Origin: an uncultured Dehalococcoidia bacterium
GTDB lineage: Bacteria > Chloroflexota > Dehalococcoidia > Lucifugimonadales > UBA3495
Length of the DNA: 64,000 nucleotides
Direction of reading: 5' to 3'
NCBI GenBank assembly: GCA_958296445.1
Contig: OY282565.1
Span: forward strand, 1,467,936 to 1,531,935
In this document: piece by piece, positions 24,840-33,961 of the stretch
How the letters are laid out: each line of letters begins with the position of its first letter
Position numbering within the stretch: position 1 is the first letter of the stretch
The notes under the pieces: model-generated
What the model saw: the letters and a program-made list of their open reading frames with translations, nothing else
Told to the model about the DNA's origin: nothing
Databases searched by the model: none
Position numbers and translations under genes: made by a program

Positions 24840-25877
24840 TTAGTTGGTTGGGGTGGGGGTTTTGGGTTGGGCGGGTTGTTGGGGTGGTTGCCAGCCGGGT
24901 TGGATTAGGGGGGTGGCGGCTAGGTTTTTTATGCCTTGTAGCCGGGATTTTTTGATGGCGTAGAGTTTTTCGTCGTTGTTGTTGACTGTTCGGGCGTAGT
25001 AGCTGTTGCCGTCGGGGGTGCTGTGGCCTAGGAGGAACTCGACGGTTGCTTCGCCGCGGCGAGCGATTACTACCCGGACTGTAGGGGTGTCTAGGCCGTA
25101 GGATGCCAGCTTTTCGGTGTCGCGGTCTTCGACGCGCTGCTCTATGATTTGGTCAATGCGGGGGGCGGCTAGGGTTGCCAGCCATTCCGGCCATTCGGCG
25201 GATACCGGGGCGGCGTTTTGCGGGTCTACGGGCGGGGGTTCTTGGCTTACCAGCCATTGGTCGCCTTCGAGGAAGTACACCGCCGACGATTCTCCGGCGG
25301 TGACCTCAACTACCCGGATAAATTGCGTTTCTAGGTCGAACAGGCGGCCATAGGGGGGGGCTAGGGCTAGGCGGTTGACTACATCGGCCCATACCGAGGG
25401 GACGGTGTAGAGGGCGGCGTCGCCGGCTAGGCGGGTGTACTGATTGGCGCCGTCGGGGGTGGGGATGCCCATATGGAACTCGAAGGTGTTGCCGGCCCAG
25501 TCGGATACGCGAATGATGGATTCAGGGGGGTCGAGGCCGTAGTCGGCCGGGTTGTCTATGGTTGTTTTAAGGCCCCGGTTGACCCGCGGGCCGCTGAGCA
25601 GTAGCGGGGTGCCGCCCCATTTCTGCTGGAATACCGGGTAGTCGGGTTCGCCCAGAATCATCCATTGGTGGCTGCCCGAATCGCGGGCGTATTCCGCCGA
25701 TTGGCCGTTGTGGGTGACTTGAATGTAGGTGATGTCGCCCTCGTCTATGTGATAGAGCCAGGGCTCGTCCTCGGGGGCCTGGCCCCGGGAAACGATGTCG
25801 GTGAATTCGATGATGGCCCAAGCGCCCCCGGCGATGGCTACCACCACGACCAGCAGGATAGTAAGACGAACGTTCAT
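24840..25877 (-). CDS. DUF4340-domain anchored protein of the Gld-type exporter operon
   Basis: This 345-residue protein has an N-terminal membrane anchor (LTILLVVVVAIAGGAWAII), then two repeated DUF4340-type domains outside the membrane (signatures DYGLDPPESIIRVSDWAGN and SYGLDTPTVRVVIARRGEA). DUF4340 proteins commonly follow GldG-like genes. It ends in a Pro/Gln/Thr-rich tail. The gene begins four bases after the GldG-like stop and is the last of a four-gene operon. Its exact function is unknown. Confidence 0.8.
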   Translation of the reverse strand: MNVRLTILLVVVVAIAGGAWAIIEFTDIVSRGQAPEDEPWLYHIDEGDITYIQVTHNGQSAEYARDSGSHQWMILGEPDYPVFQQKWGGTPLLLSGPRVNRGLKTTIDNPADYGLDPPESIIRVSDWAGNTFEFHMGIPTPDGANQYTRLAGDAALYTVPSVWADVVNRLALAPPYGRLFDLETQFIRVVEVTAGESSAVYFLEGDQWLVSQEPPPVDPQNAAPVSAEWPEWLATLAAPRIDQIIEQRVEDRDTEKLASYGLDTPTVRVVIARRGEATVEFLLGHSTPDGNSYYARTVNNNDEKLYAIKKSRLQGIKNLAATPLIQPGWQPPQQPAQPKTPTPTN

Positions 25878-25881
25878 AGCC

Positions 25882-27837
25882 CTACCGCCGCAGCCACCAG
25901 ACCAGCCCGGCGGCCAGCGCCATCAGGCCCGGCAGGAACAGCCAGGATGAGAAGCGGACGAAGTCGTATTCGTTGCGGTCCAGATTAAATTCGCGGAAAG
26001 AGAACGCCTTGGGGCGGATGGAGACCAGCGAGTAATCGCCGAGCAGGTAGTTGGTGGAGTTGACGAACATATCTAGGCCGCCGCCGCGCCCGATGTTGCT
26101 GTTGCCCACGAAGTCGGCGTCGCCGAAGGCCAGTATCAGGGATATGTCAGTGTCGGCGGGGCCTTGTTCCGGCAGGGTCATACCGACTTTGGCGGCGGAG
26201 CGCATCAGCATTGCCGGGATGAAAACGCCGCTCAGGTCGTCGGCGCCCTGGCCCTGGCCGGTTATGGGTTCGATGCGGTCGGGTTCGGGGATGACGTAGC
26301 TGTTGGGCGAGGTGACCGACAAGGCTAGGGGGAGCCGGGCCCCGTCGCTTACGGGGAGGGGGGTAAGGGCGGCGGCGTCGGGCATAAAGACGTTTTGCAA
26401 CTGCTGGCCTTCGGGGGCGACAATCTCAAAGGCGGCCTCGAAGGCGCTGGTAATGGCGGCTTGATTGTTGCCCAAGACTTGCAGGTTGAAGTTTACGATG
26501 TTGTTGAAGTCCATATTCAGGGCCAAGGTTTGGGGCAGCCCGGGAACCGAGGAGTCTAGGTCGCGGATGTAGCCCGGCACCAGCACTATGCCCCACTGAA
26601 TCAGGAATTCCCGCCAGGAGTCGGGGGTGTCCGGCTCGGCGAGGAAGATCATACTGCCGTTTTCCCGGCGCCGCTGGCCCTCGGCGTCGCGGCCCAGCAG
26701 ATAGAGGTCGAGGGCTAGGGCGTGGGCGTCGGGCAGGTCGGAGGTGGGGCCAGCGACTACAACTAGGGCGGCGTCATCCGGCACGGCTATGTCGGTGGAG
26801 GCGCGGGGCCAGACCAGCCCGCGGGCTAGGTAGTTTTCCTGTTCTAGGGCCTGGCGCAGCAGGGCGTAGCCATCGCCGCCGCCGCCGTCTATGTTGCGCT
26901 CGCCGTGTCCGGCCAAGAAGTATACGGTTTTTTGTTCCTGCCCGGTGGCGACGTATAGGCTGGTTACCAAGTCCTGCTCCAGTTGTCCGAAGGCCACGTC
27001 GGTGGGCTGGAGGGTGTCGAACTCGCCGGTGTTGAGGTTTTCGATGACCACGGTTTCGCTGACGAAGCCGGTGGGCCGCTGTCCGAAGTAGGCCGCCACT
27101 ATGCCGGGTTCTAGGTCGGGGTCTATGACGCGGTAGGTGAAGCGGCCGGAACGGGCCTCGAATTCGTCTAGGGTATCCACTACCCGGTTGCGCCGCGCCG
27201 CGACTTCGGCGTTGGGGGTGTCTTGCAGGGCTTTGTAGAAGGCGGTGGCGCGGATGTAGTCTTGTAGCCCGTCGAGCAGATCTTTGGTGCGCTCGGACAG
27301 GCTGAACTGGTTGGTGGCGGTGACGTCCACGCGGCGGTCGTACTCGAAGGATACGAAGTTAAGCACGATGACGATGCCGGTGAAAGCCCCCAGCAGTATC
27401 AGGGTGTTGACGCCGTAGCGCCCGGTGCGGCTGAGGAAGGCGGCGATTACCGAGCTGATGAACACGGCACCGACTAGGGCGATTAGGGACGCGCCGATGG
27501 CGATGTCGATCCAGCCGTAGAGCCGCATAGAGCTTACGAAGGCGACGACTACGATGCCGGTTACAAGGCCGATGATGCCGGCGATTAGCAGGGGGGCGCC
27601 GAATATGCCTACGGCGTCCACGGCGGGGTCGAGGAAGCTAATCAGGGTGCGGGAGGTTCGTTCCTCGGGTTCTTGCGCGGAATCCGGCGGGGGGGGCGGC
27701 GGTTCGTTGCCGTTGCCGCCGTCCCCGGCGTTGGCCGGGCCGGGCTGGGGGGGCTGCTGCCGGGCGGGACGCCTGCGGCGGCGGCGCCAGTCGCGGGGGC
27801 CTTGATCTTCCGGGCCTGTTGCGGAGCGGGTGGTCAT
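25882..27837 (-). CDS. GldG-like ABC-transport auxiliary membrane protein
   Basis: This 651-residue protein begins with a basic, proline-rich cytoplasmic segment (about 1-60). Three transmembrane helices follow between roughly 70 and 165, and then a long extracytoplasmic domain of the GldG/ABC_transp_aux type (VDVTATNQFSLSERTKDLLDGL, FLAGHGERNIDGGGG). A last helix and basic tail WLFLPGLMALAAGLVWWLRR close it. GldG pairs with a GldA-type ATPase and GldF-type permease. I chose ATG 27837, one base after the permease stop. Confidence 0.8.
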   Translation of the reverse strand: MTTRSATGPEDQGPRDWRRRRRRPARQQPPQPGPANAGDGGNGNEPPPPPPDSAQEPEERTSRTLISFLDPAVDAVGIFGAPLLIAGIIGLVTGIVVVAFVSSMRLYGWIDIAIGASLIALVGAVFISSVIAAFLSRTGRYGVNTLILLGAFTGIVIVLNFVSFEYDRRVDVTATNQFSLSERTKDLLDGLQDYIRATAFYKALQDTPNAEVAARRNRVVDTLDEFEARSGRFTYRVIDPDLEPGIVAAYFGQRPTGFVSETVVIENLNTGEFDTLQPTDVAFGQLEQDLVTSLYVATGQEQKTVYFLAGHGERNIDGGGGDGYALLRQALEQENYLARGLVWPRASTDIAVPDDAALVVVAGPTSDLPDAHALALDLYLLGRDAEGQRRRENGSMIFLAEPDTPDSWREFLIQWGIVLVPGYIRDLDSSVPGLPQTLALNMDFNNIVNFNLQVLGNNQAAITSAFEAAFEIVAPEGQQLQNVFMPDAAALTPLPVSDGARLPLALSVTSPNSYVIPEPDRIEPITGQGQGADDLSGVFIPAMLMRSAAKVGMTLPEQGPADTDISLILAFGDADFVGNSNIGRGGGLDMFVNSTNYLLGDYSLVSIRPKAFSFREFNLDRNEYDFVRFSSWLFLPGLMALAAGLVWWLRR

Positions 27838-27838
27838 A

Positions 27839-28552
27839 CTATCGCCACCGCCTTGATTCCAGCGCACGCACGGACAGGAAGAGGAAGAAGGCGATGACGC
27901 TGAGATAGTAGACGATATGCCTGGTGTCTATGACGCCGCGGTCGAAGTCGTCGAAGTGGGTTTTCATTCCCAGCTCTCCGATGATTTCGCCGGGGAGTCC
28001 GCCGACGGCGCCGAAGGCGAGGTCGGCGAAGAACAGGGCCAGCAGTATGCCCATAGCCACTACCGCGGCGACTATCTGGTTGCTGGTTAGGGTTGAGGTG
28101 AGCATCCCCACGGACAGGGCGGCGGCTCCGTAGAGGGTCAGCCCGAGGTAGCCGGCATAGATCGGCCCGGGGTCGGGGCTGGCGTAGACGAACAGCAGTA
28201 TGACGTAGAAGCCGGACATCGCCACCAGCGCGAGGAAAAAAATCAGGCTGGCAAGGTACTTGCCGATGATTACTTCCCAGTCGCGCACCGGCGAGGTGAG
28301 CAGGAGTTCGATGGTTCCCAGCTTGGACTCCTCGGCGATGAGGCGCATAGTCAGGGCCGGGGCCAGCAGGATGAAAATTATGACCGCTCCCTGGAAAAAG
28401 GGGCTGAGGGTAGCTTCGGGGAAGGGGTCGCCTAAATCGCGGGAAAAGAAAAACCCGGTCAAGGCCAAGAAAATCATCCCGACGATGTATGCGGTGGGGC
28501 TGAGGAAAAAAATCTGGATTTCCTTCCAGGCCACTGCCCGGACAGTTCGCAT
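27839..28552 (-). CDS. ABC-2 type permease (GldF-like)
   Basis: This 237-residue integral membrane protein has six predicted helices. The start MRTVRAVAWKEIQIFFLSPTAY is the typical re-entrant N-terminus of ABC-2 permeases, and EESKLGTIELLLTSPV is the conserved coupling segment. ATG 28552 lies just after the ATPase stop (28555). It is the membrane channel of the exporter whose ATPase and GldG-like subunits flank it. Confidence 0.88.
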   Translation of the reverse strand: MRTVRAVAWKEIQIFFLSPTAYIVGMIFLALTGFFFSRDLGDPFPEATLSPFFQGAVIIFILLAPALTMRLIAEESKLGTIELLLTSPVRDWEVIIGKYLASLIFFLALVAMSGFYVILLFVYASPDPGPIYAGYLGLTLYGAAALSVGMLTSTLTSNQIVAAVVAMGILLALFFADLAFGAVGGLPGEIIGELGMKTHFDDFDRGVIDTRHIVYYLSVIAFFLFLSVRALESRRWR

Positions 28553-28554
28553 AA

Positions 28555-29514
28555 TTACAAGTCCTCTTGCGTGGTCAAGCGCAGGAAAATTTCCTCTAGG
28601 CTCATGCCCATCAACTGCATTCCGCGCAGGCTCCATCCGTTGCCGATAACGGCGCGGGAGATGTCGTCGCGGAGGTCGCGGCCGGGCTGGGCCTGGATGG
28701 TGTAGGTGTGGCGGCCCTGGTTGTTGCGGTGGGTTACGCTGATGACGCCGTTTATCTGCTGGAGGGCGGGCAGGACTTGGGCGGAGGGGCCGCCGACTTC
28801 GACTTCCAGCCGCTCCAGTCCTTGCAGGCCCTCGGCTAGGTTTTGGGGGGTGTCCTCGGCGACGATGCGGCCCTCGTGGATGATAAGCACTCGCTCGCAG
28901 ATCATACTTACTTCGGGCAGGATGTGGCTGCTTAATACTACCGTTTGTTCGCGTCCGAGTTCCTGAATCAGGCTGCGGGTTTCCACCACTTGGATGGGGT
29001 CAATGCCGATGGTGGGTTCGTCCAGCACTAGGACTTCCGGCTCGTGGATGATGGCCTGGGCGATGCCGACGCGCTGGCGGAAGCCCTTGGAGAGCTTGCC
29101 GATCTGGGTTTTGCGGTAGTCGCCTAGGCGGCAGACGTCGATCACCTCGCCTAGGCGGGCGCGGATGCGGGCGGCGGGCATTCCGCGGAGGGTTCCCATA
29201 TATTTCAGGTAGTTGGTGACGGTCATATCGGTGTAGAGCGGCACCGTTTCGGGCAGGTAGCCCACCCGGCGGCGCACTTCTAGGGATTTTTCCACCACGT
29301 CGAATCCGTCTAGGCTGACCGAGCCGCGGGACGGGGGCAGAAATCCGGTTAGAATCCGCATGGTGGTGGTCTTGCCCGCGCCGTTGGGGCCTAGGAAGCC
29401 TAGAACCTCGCCTTTCCTTACGCTGAAGTTCACTTCCTGGATGGCCGGGTATGGGCCATAGTAATGGGTGACGTCGCTGGCCTGGATCATTGGGGCTGGC
29501 ACGGGAGCCTGCAT
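28555..29514 (-). CDS. ABC transporter ATP-binding protein (GldA/CcmA-like)
   Basis: This 319-residue ATPase has Walker A GPNGAGKTTT, signature LSKGFRQRVGIAQA (S-K-G variant of LSGGQ), Walker B VLVLDEPTIGIDP and switch histidine SSHILPE, followed by a C-terminal domain of about 80 residues as in exporters coupled to ABC-2 permeases. ATG 29514 or ATG 29490 could be the start; the longer frame reaching 29754 overlaps speD and is unlikely. It heads the four-gene operon and is divergent from speD. Confidence 0.88.
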   Translation of the reverse strand: MQAPVPAPMIQASDVTHYYGPYPAIQEVNFSVRKGEVLGFLGPNGAGKTTTMRILTGFLPPSRGSVSLDGFDVVEKSLEVRRRVGYLPETVPLYTDMTVTNYLKYMGTLRGMPAARIRARLGEVIDVCRLGDYRKTQIGKLSKGFRQRVGIAQAIIHEPEVLVLDEPTIGIDPIQVVETRSLIQELGREQTVVLSSHILPEVSMICERVLIIHEGRIVAEDTPQNLAEGLQGLERLEVEVGGPSAQVLPALQQINGVISVTHRNNQGRHTYTIQAQPGRDLRDDISRAVIGNGWSLRGMQLMGMSLEEIFLRLTTQEDL

Positions 29515-29713
29515 GGTCGTACCTGCCTGGGGCGCACTGGATGGCGCCCGGCGGATTGGGATGCGGGGGCGCGATGACGCCGCGGCGCGGGGGCGTCGGG
29601 TCACCGGGGCGCCGGATTTGTACTCGAACCCAACAAATGATATTGTATACAACTGGTTTTGCCAACTATCACGAATTGCGGTTGTCTTTTTCAGAGGCTG
29701 CGCTGGAGGTGAA
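29515..29713. promoter_or_regulatory. Divergent control region with palindrome TTGTATACAA
   Basis: The 199 bases between the exporter operon and speD are locally AT-richer from about 29625 on. They hold a perfect 10-bp palindrome, TTGTATACAA at 29643-29652, similar to operators of GntR-type regulators. The speD ribosome site TGGAGGTG (29704-29711) lies at the right end. The palindrome as an operator is inference. Confidence 0.4.
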
Positions 29714-30145
29714 ATGCACCTGGTAATTGACGGATTCGGCGGGAATACGAGCAAAATGTGGGACGAGCGGCTGGTCCGTCAGTTCTTGACCGATTACCCG
29801 GAGTCGCTGGAAATGACCCGCATCACCGATCCTCGCGTCTTGGTATACGATGCGCCCAAGCCGGAGGATTCCGGGGTGACCGGCTTTGTCATCATCGCCG
29901 AAAGCCACATCAGCATCCACACCTTCCCGCGCAAGAGCTATGTCAACATAGACATTTTCTCTTGCCGGGCCTTTGACCACGACCGCGCTCTGGAGGACGT
30001 CAAGAAGCTGTTTGAGCTGGAGGATACGCAGTCGTGGCTGCTGGAGCGGGGTCTGGAGTGGCTGGACGAGGGGCAGGGGATGGCCGAATCGCAGGCGCAG
30101 CGGGCGGAGCTGGAAACCGGGCGGCCCGGGGCCAGCCGTGGCTGA
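29714..30145 (+). CDS. speD: S-adenosylmethionine decarboxylase proenzyme
   Basis: SpeD makes decarboxylated SAM, the aminopropyl donor for spermidine. It is a class 1b pyruvoyl enzyme: the precursor self-cleaves before Ser64 in AESHISIHTFP, and the proton donor His69 and Cys84 (NIDIFSC) are present. The product is 143 residues, a little longer than usual because of a Gln/Ala/Glu-rich tail. ATG 29714 has a strong GGAGGT site. The stop lies eight bases inside the speB frame, so the two genes are coupled. Confidence 0.93.
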   Translation: MHLVIDGFGGNTSKMWDERLVRQFLTDYPESLEMTRITDPRVLVYDAPKPEDSGVTGFVIIAESHISIHTFPRKSYVNIDIFSCRAFDHDRALEDVKKLFELEDTQSWLLERGLEWLDEGQGMAESQAQRAELETGRPGASRG

Positions 30146-31037
30146 CGGGGCCGGGCAGTTTGGGGGGGCCGGGATTCCGTGGGTTTACCCGGGGTTTCTG
30201 GCCCTTACGCCGGAGCAGGCGGCGTTGGAGACGGCCCGCTTGGTTTTAATTCCGGCGCCATACGACAGCACTACGTCGTACCGGGGCGGGGCGCGGGACG
30301 GGCCGGCGGCGATTATTGCCGCATCGGGGCAGATGGAGGATTACGACCTAGAGCTGGATTTGGACTTGGCCGGGCTGGGGATTCACACTATGCCCGCGCT
30401 GGAGCCGCACATGGGCGGCCCCGACAGGATGGCGCAACGGGTGCGGGAGGCGGTGGCCGCTTGCATCGCCCCCGGCCGTTGCGTTGGCGTGCTGGGCGGC
30501 GAACATTCGTTGACGGCGGGCAGCGTGCAGGCGCATTTGGACGTTTGCCCGTCTTTGAGCGTGCTGTACTTGGACGCCCATGCCGACCTGCGCGACGAAT
30601 ATCAAGGGACTGCCTGGGGCCACGCTTCGGGGGCGCGGCGGGTGTTCGACCGCTGCCCGGTGGTTCTGGCCGGAATCCGCAGCCTTTGTATCGAGGAGCG
30701 GGATTTCATCCGCGACAACGGGATTCCGGTCTGGCAATGCCCGCCCGACGGCGGCCCGCTGCCCGCGGCGGACATAGTGGCTGCGCTGGGGGATGAGGTG
30801 TATGTCAGCGTTGACTTGGATGTGTTCGACCCGTCGCTGATGGCGGCGGTGGGGACGCCGGAACCCGGCGGGCTGGACTGGACGCAGGTGGTGTCGCTGC
30901 TGCGGCGGGTGGGGGAGTCGCGGCGCATCGTCGGGTTCGACGTCTGCGAACTGGCCCCGGCGGAAGGCCCGGCGGCCTGCTCTTACACCGCGGCCCGGCT
31001 GGTGGGCAAGCTGGCGGCCTATTCGGCCTTGAGGTAG
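30138..31037 (+). CDS. speB: Agmatinase / ureohydrolase
   Basis: This 299-residue protein of the arginase/agmatinase family has all binuclear manganese motifs: GGEHSLT, DAHADLRDEY and SVDLDVFDPS. The order of substrate-loop residues and pairing with speD favour agmatinase, which turns agmatine into putrescine and urea. The start is GTG 30138, overlapping the end of speD. Together with speD this makes a compact polyamine operon; an arginine decarboxylase and spermidine synthase are not in the window. Confidence 0.87.
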   Translation: MADGAGQFGGAGIPWVYPGFLALTPEQAALETARLVLIPAPYDSTTSYRGGARDGPAAIIAASGQMEDYDLELDLDLAGLGIHTMPALEPHMGGPDRMAQRVREAVAACIAPGRCVGVLGGEHSLTAGSVQAHLDVCPSLSVLYLDAHADLRDEYQGTAWGHASGARRVFDRCPVVLAGIRSLCIEERDFIRDNGIPVWQCPPDGGPLPAADIVAALGDEVYVSVDLDVFDPSLMAAVGTPEPGGLDWTQVVSLLRRVGESRRIVGFDVCELAPAEGPAACSYTAARLVGKLAAYSALR

Positions 31038-31051
31038 GGGACAATTGGGCT

Positions 31052-32671
31052 TTGAGAAAATCCCCGAGTAATTTGGTTGCCTTGCGGAAGCTGATGCCCA
31101 CGATTCCGAAGGTCGGGGGCGACGGCAAGGCGCGATGGTATCTTGCGGCTTGCGTGTGCCTGCTTATTGTTACGTCGGGGCTGCGCTTTTATGATTTGCC
31201 GGGAAATTCGCTTTGGCTAGACGAGGCTAAAGCGGCCAATTTTGCTAGGGGATCATTATCGGAAACCGTCGCCAACACTCAGTGCTGTAATTCCTCGCCG
31301 ATACTATACCCCGTTGTTTTGTGGGCGGTTCAGAAAGTAGAGAGTTCGGCTTTCAGTGTTCGGCTGGTTCCTGCGGCGGCCAGTGTGCTTACGGTTGCGG
31401 CGATTCTGTTTTTGTTGCCGCGGGTTGGAGTCAACCGGAAGGTGGCCTTTCTGGCCGCGCTTATGGCGGTCTTTTCCGAGAGAGCGATATGGCACGCTCA
31501 GGATGTGCGGGAATACTCGATAGACGCGCTGCTGGCCGCGCTGATGATAGCCGGGCTGTTGTGGTATCTGCGGGACGGCAGGAAAGCCTTGCTCTGCGCC
31601 GCTCTGCTGGTTGGGCCGCTGGTTCAATACGGCCTGGTTCTGTTCGGCGCCGCCGTAATCGGCGCCGCTATAATTTTGCCCCATCCGCAGAGTCTAGCCG
31701 GTCAAGAATACGATTCGGGCGGGAACCGGGTTTGGAATTGGCTTAAGGAGCGTCTGGGTTTAGCTTGGCCGGGCGTATTCTTTCTAGTCGGATGCAACAT
31801 AACTTTTCTGGTCACTTTGCAGTACCAATGGACGGAAGGCGGTTTCGGGGCCAGTTATTTGGGGGCGTATTACTATGACGGGTCTTTTAGTGACGTGCGC
31901 TATATGCTGGATTTCATAGTTTCCAATGGTGGGGGGCTGTTAGGATTCCATTTTAGTAAATATGTGGCATATCCTGCGCTGGCGGCCTTTGGGGTTCTCC
32001 TGCTGGCATCGGTGAAAAATCGCAGAATTGACGCGATTACGGTTGTATTGCTGATTGCCGTTGCAGTTTCGATAGGCGCGGCGCTGGCGCGGATCTATCC
32101 CTATGGAGAGACTTATCAGACTATGTACTTGGGGCCGATTCTGTTCTTGGCCTTTGGTCTTGCCTTTTATTCGGCGGCTGATCTTATGGCTTCCCTTGTT
32201 GGCCGGAAATGGCTGGCGCAAGGGTTGCTCGCCGTGGTCGCAGGTCTAATAATATATGCTGGAGTGAACGACATTAGGCAGAACAGCCCGTACCTGGAAC
32301 ACGAAAACGTAAAGGCCATCCTAGCCGTTTTGGATGAAGAGGCGCGAGAGGATGACGTTGTTTACATAAGCAGCGGGGCATTTGCCGCCGTAGAGTTTTA
32401 TCAGCGGCCCATGCCGGAGAATTACTACTATGGGCGTTGTGGGCGTTCAGCCTCTATGGAAGAGTGCGTCGAGGATATGCTTGGTCAGATAACATCGCCG
32501 ACACAACGGATTTGGGTGGCTTTCACTCACGGAGAGAACGGGGAGTGGTCGCAAGTTGAGTTTCTGGACAATCGAATTGAATTAAGGCAGGTGGTTGATG
32601 AGAGGAGGGCCAGCCTTTACTTGGTTGAGAACCTTTATGTCTTGCGCGGCCATTACGGATTTGGGGAATAG
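31052..32671 (+). CDS. GT-C type membrane glycosyltransferase (ArnT/PMT-like)
   Basis: This protein of up to 539 residues has about ten transmembrane helices. The first periplasmic loop has DLPGNSLWLDEAKAANFARG, where the Asp-Glu pair is the expected catalytic/metal site of polyprenyl-phosphate-dependent GT-C transferases, and HAQDVREYSIDALL matches the second conserved loop. A soluble C-terminal part (about 435-539) follows the last helix. The start is TTG 31052, or ATG 31094 further in. Substrate and acceptor are unknown. Base composition is slightly lower in GC than flanking genes. Confidence 0.75.
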   Translation: MRKSPSNLVALRKLMPTIPKVGGDGKARWYLAACVCLLIVTSGLRFYDLPGNSLWLDEAKAANFARGSLSETVANTQCCNSSPILYPVVLWAVQKVESSAFSVRLVPAAASVLTVAAILFLLPRVGVNRKVAFLAALMAVFSERAIWHAQDVREYSIDALLAALMIAGLLWYLRDGRKALLCAALLVGPLVQYGLVLFGAAVIGAAIILPHPQSLAGQEYDSGGNRVWNWLKERLGLAWPGVFFLVGCNITFLVTLQYQWTEGGFGASYLGAYYYDGSFSDVRYMLDFIVSNGGGLLGFHFSKYVAYPALAAFGVLLLASVKNRRIDAITVVLLIAVAVSIGAALARIYPYGETYQTMYLGPILFLAFGLAFYSAADLMASLVGRKWLAQGLLAVVAGLIIYAGVNDIRQNSPYLEHENVKAILAVLDEEAREDDVVYISSGAFAAVEFYQRPMPENYYYGRCGRSASMEECVEDMLGQITSPTQRIWVAFTHGENGEWSQVEFLDNRIELRQVVDERRASLYLVENLYVLRGHYGFGE

Positions 32672-32682
32672 GTGGATAAGTT

Positions 32683-32724
32683 GGGGGACGCCCCCACCCT
32701 AACCCCCCGGAGGGGGAGGGGATT
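32683..32724. repeat. Family 3 repeat
   Basis: GGGGGACGCCCCCACCC followed by a CCCTCCCC/GGAGGGGGAGGGG block. Other copies lie at 32894-32940, 51331-51373, 56451-56493 and 61107-61147. Each has two adjacent hairpins. Confidence 0.85.
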
Positions 32725-32842
32725 TGGCGTTATCAATGTGGGCTGGCATTGATATTCGGCCATATCGTAGGGGCGCACAGATTGCGCCCTGTCTCAGGCG
32801 GTGGAATCGTTGGGGTTGCGAGAGTTCTGGCCGGTGGGGAGC

Positions 32843-32868
32843 AGGGCGCACGGCTGTGCGCCCCTACG
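32843..32868. repeat. Family 2 palindrome
   Basis: GGGCGCACGGCTGTGCGCCC followed by CTACGG, identical to the units near 24663, 24734 and 24804. Confidence 0.85.
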
Positions 32869-32893
32869 GGTTGCGGTGTTGCCTGTTTTCGTA

Positions 32894-32940
32894 GGGGGAC
32901 GCCCCCACCCTAGCCCTCCCCCGGAGGGGGAGGGGATTTT
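32894..32940. repeat. Family 3 repeat
   Basis: This is a full copy of the GGGGGACGCCCCCACCC element with its second GGAGGGGGAGGGG hairpin. Confidence 0.85.
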
Positions 32941-33079
32941 CCGGGAGGGGATTTGGGGACTGGGTTGTTTCCTGTTGGGTGTTGGGGTTTGGTATTATGG
33001 ATGGAAACATTGTCCTTCGACGGGCTCGGGGTGGGCGCGGTGGGGTCGGGGTGGGTTGGTGGGAGGGCGCGAGTAGTTT

Positions 33080-33811
33080 ATGGGAAAGTCTTTGCGTTTG
33101 GGCCGGGTGTTCGGGATTCCGGTCGAAATCAACATTACTTGGGTGGTTATTTTCCTGCTGTTGACCTATCTGCTGGTCAACCGTTTTGACGCCTCGCCGC
33201 TGGGGTGGCCGGTGGCGCAGCAGTGGGCGGTTGCCATCGTTACGGTGGTGCTGCTATTTCTGTCGGTGCTGGCTCACGAACTTTCGCACAGCCTGGTGGC
33301 GTTGAGCCGGGGTATTCCGGTGGCGGGGATTACGCTGTTTATATTCGGCGGGGTTTCGCATCTGGCGCGGGAGCCGGAGCGTCCGTGGGAGGAGTTTCTG
33401 ATTTCGGTGGTGGGGCCGCTGACCAGCATTGCGCTGGCGGCGGTGGCCGGGGGGATCTGGCTGGGGCTGAATCCGGGGGGGTGGACGTGGATAGCGTGGA
33501 ACAGCTCGCCGGTGGAGGTGGTGCTGTTTCTGCTGGCTTGGGGGAATTTGAGCGTGGGCCTGTTCAACCTGTTTCCGGGGTTTCCTCTGGACGGGGGGCG
33601 GGTGCTGCGGGCGATCATCTGGGCCGGTTCGGGCAGTTATTTGCGGGCCACGCGCATTGCGGCCCGGTGCGGGCAAGGCATGGGGCTGCTGATGATAGTG
33701 GGCGGCGTCGTGTTCGCGCTGCGGGGCAGCCTGGTGGACGGCGTGTGGGCGGCGATTATCGGGGCTTTCCTGCTGTCGGTCGCCACTAGCAGCTATCCTA
33801 AGCAGTCGTAG
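33080..33811 (+). CDS. Site-2 protease family (M50) membrane metalloprotease
   Basis: This 243-residue protein has about six transmembrane helices. The zinc motif HELSH is at residues 66-70 and the third ligand lies in NLFPGFPLDGGR. It starts with the typical LGRVFGIPVEINITW strand-helix of the SpoIVFB-like branch. It lacks the C-terminal CBS pair seen in many relatives. Such proteases cut transmembrane anchors of regulators; no anti-sigma factor is adjacent, so the target is unknown. Confidence 0.9.
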   Translation: MGKSLRLGRVFGIPVEINITWVVIFLLLTYLLVNRFDASPLGWPVAQQWAVAIVTVVLLFLSVLAHELSHSLVALSRGIPVAGITLFIFGGVSHLAREPERPWEEFLISVVGPLTSIALAAVAGGIWLGLNPGGWTWIAWNSSPVEVVLFLLAWGNLSVGLFNLFPGFPLDGGRVLRAIIWAGSGSYLRATRIAARCGQGMGLLMIVGGVVFALRGSLVDGVWAAIIGAFLLSVATSSYPKQS

Positions 33812-33961
33812 CGCGGCCGGGGGGTTTTAACGCAGAGGGCGCAGAGTTTGGCGCAGAGGGCGCGGAGATTATTTTGGCGCACTCCGGGTTAAAAGCTGTG
33901 CTAGAATAGGGGTGGAATCTACAATAAACGGCCGGGGTAAGCGGCTGGCGGTAGAAGAAGA

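Larger units (their letters stand above)
32672..33079. other. 408-bp intergenic repeat cluster
   Basis: This gap contains two copies of the family 3 repeat (32683-32724 and 32894-32940), a family 2 palindrome (32843-32868) and a degenerate one (32768-32790). The remaining sequence is G-rich with no convincing gene. A ribosome site GGGAGG at 33060-33066 serves the next gene. Confidence 0.7.

Noticed and set aside
24657..24908. 83-codon frame over the tandem palindromes
   Set aside because: It merely translates the repeat (RTAVRPYDG and similar); no independent coding evidence.
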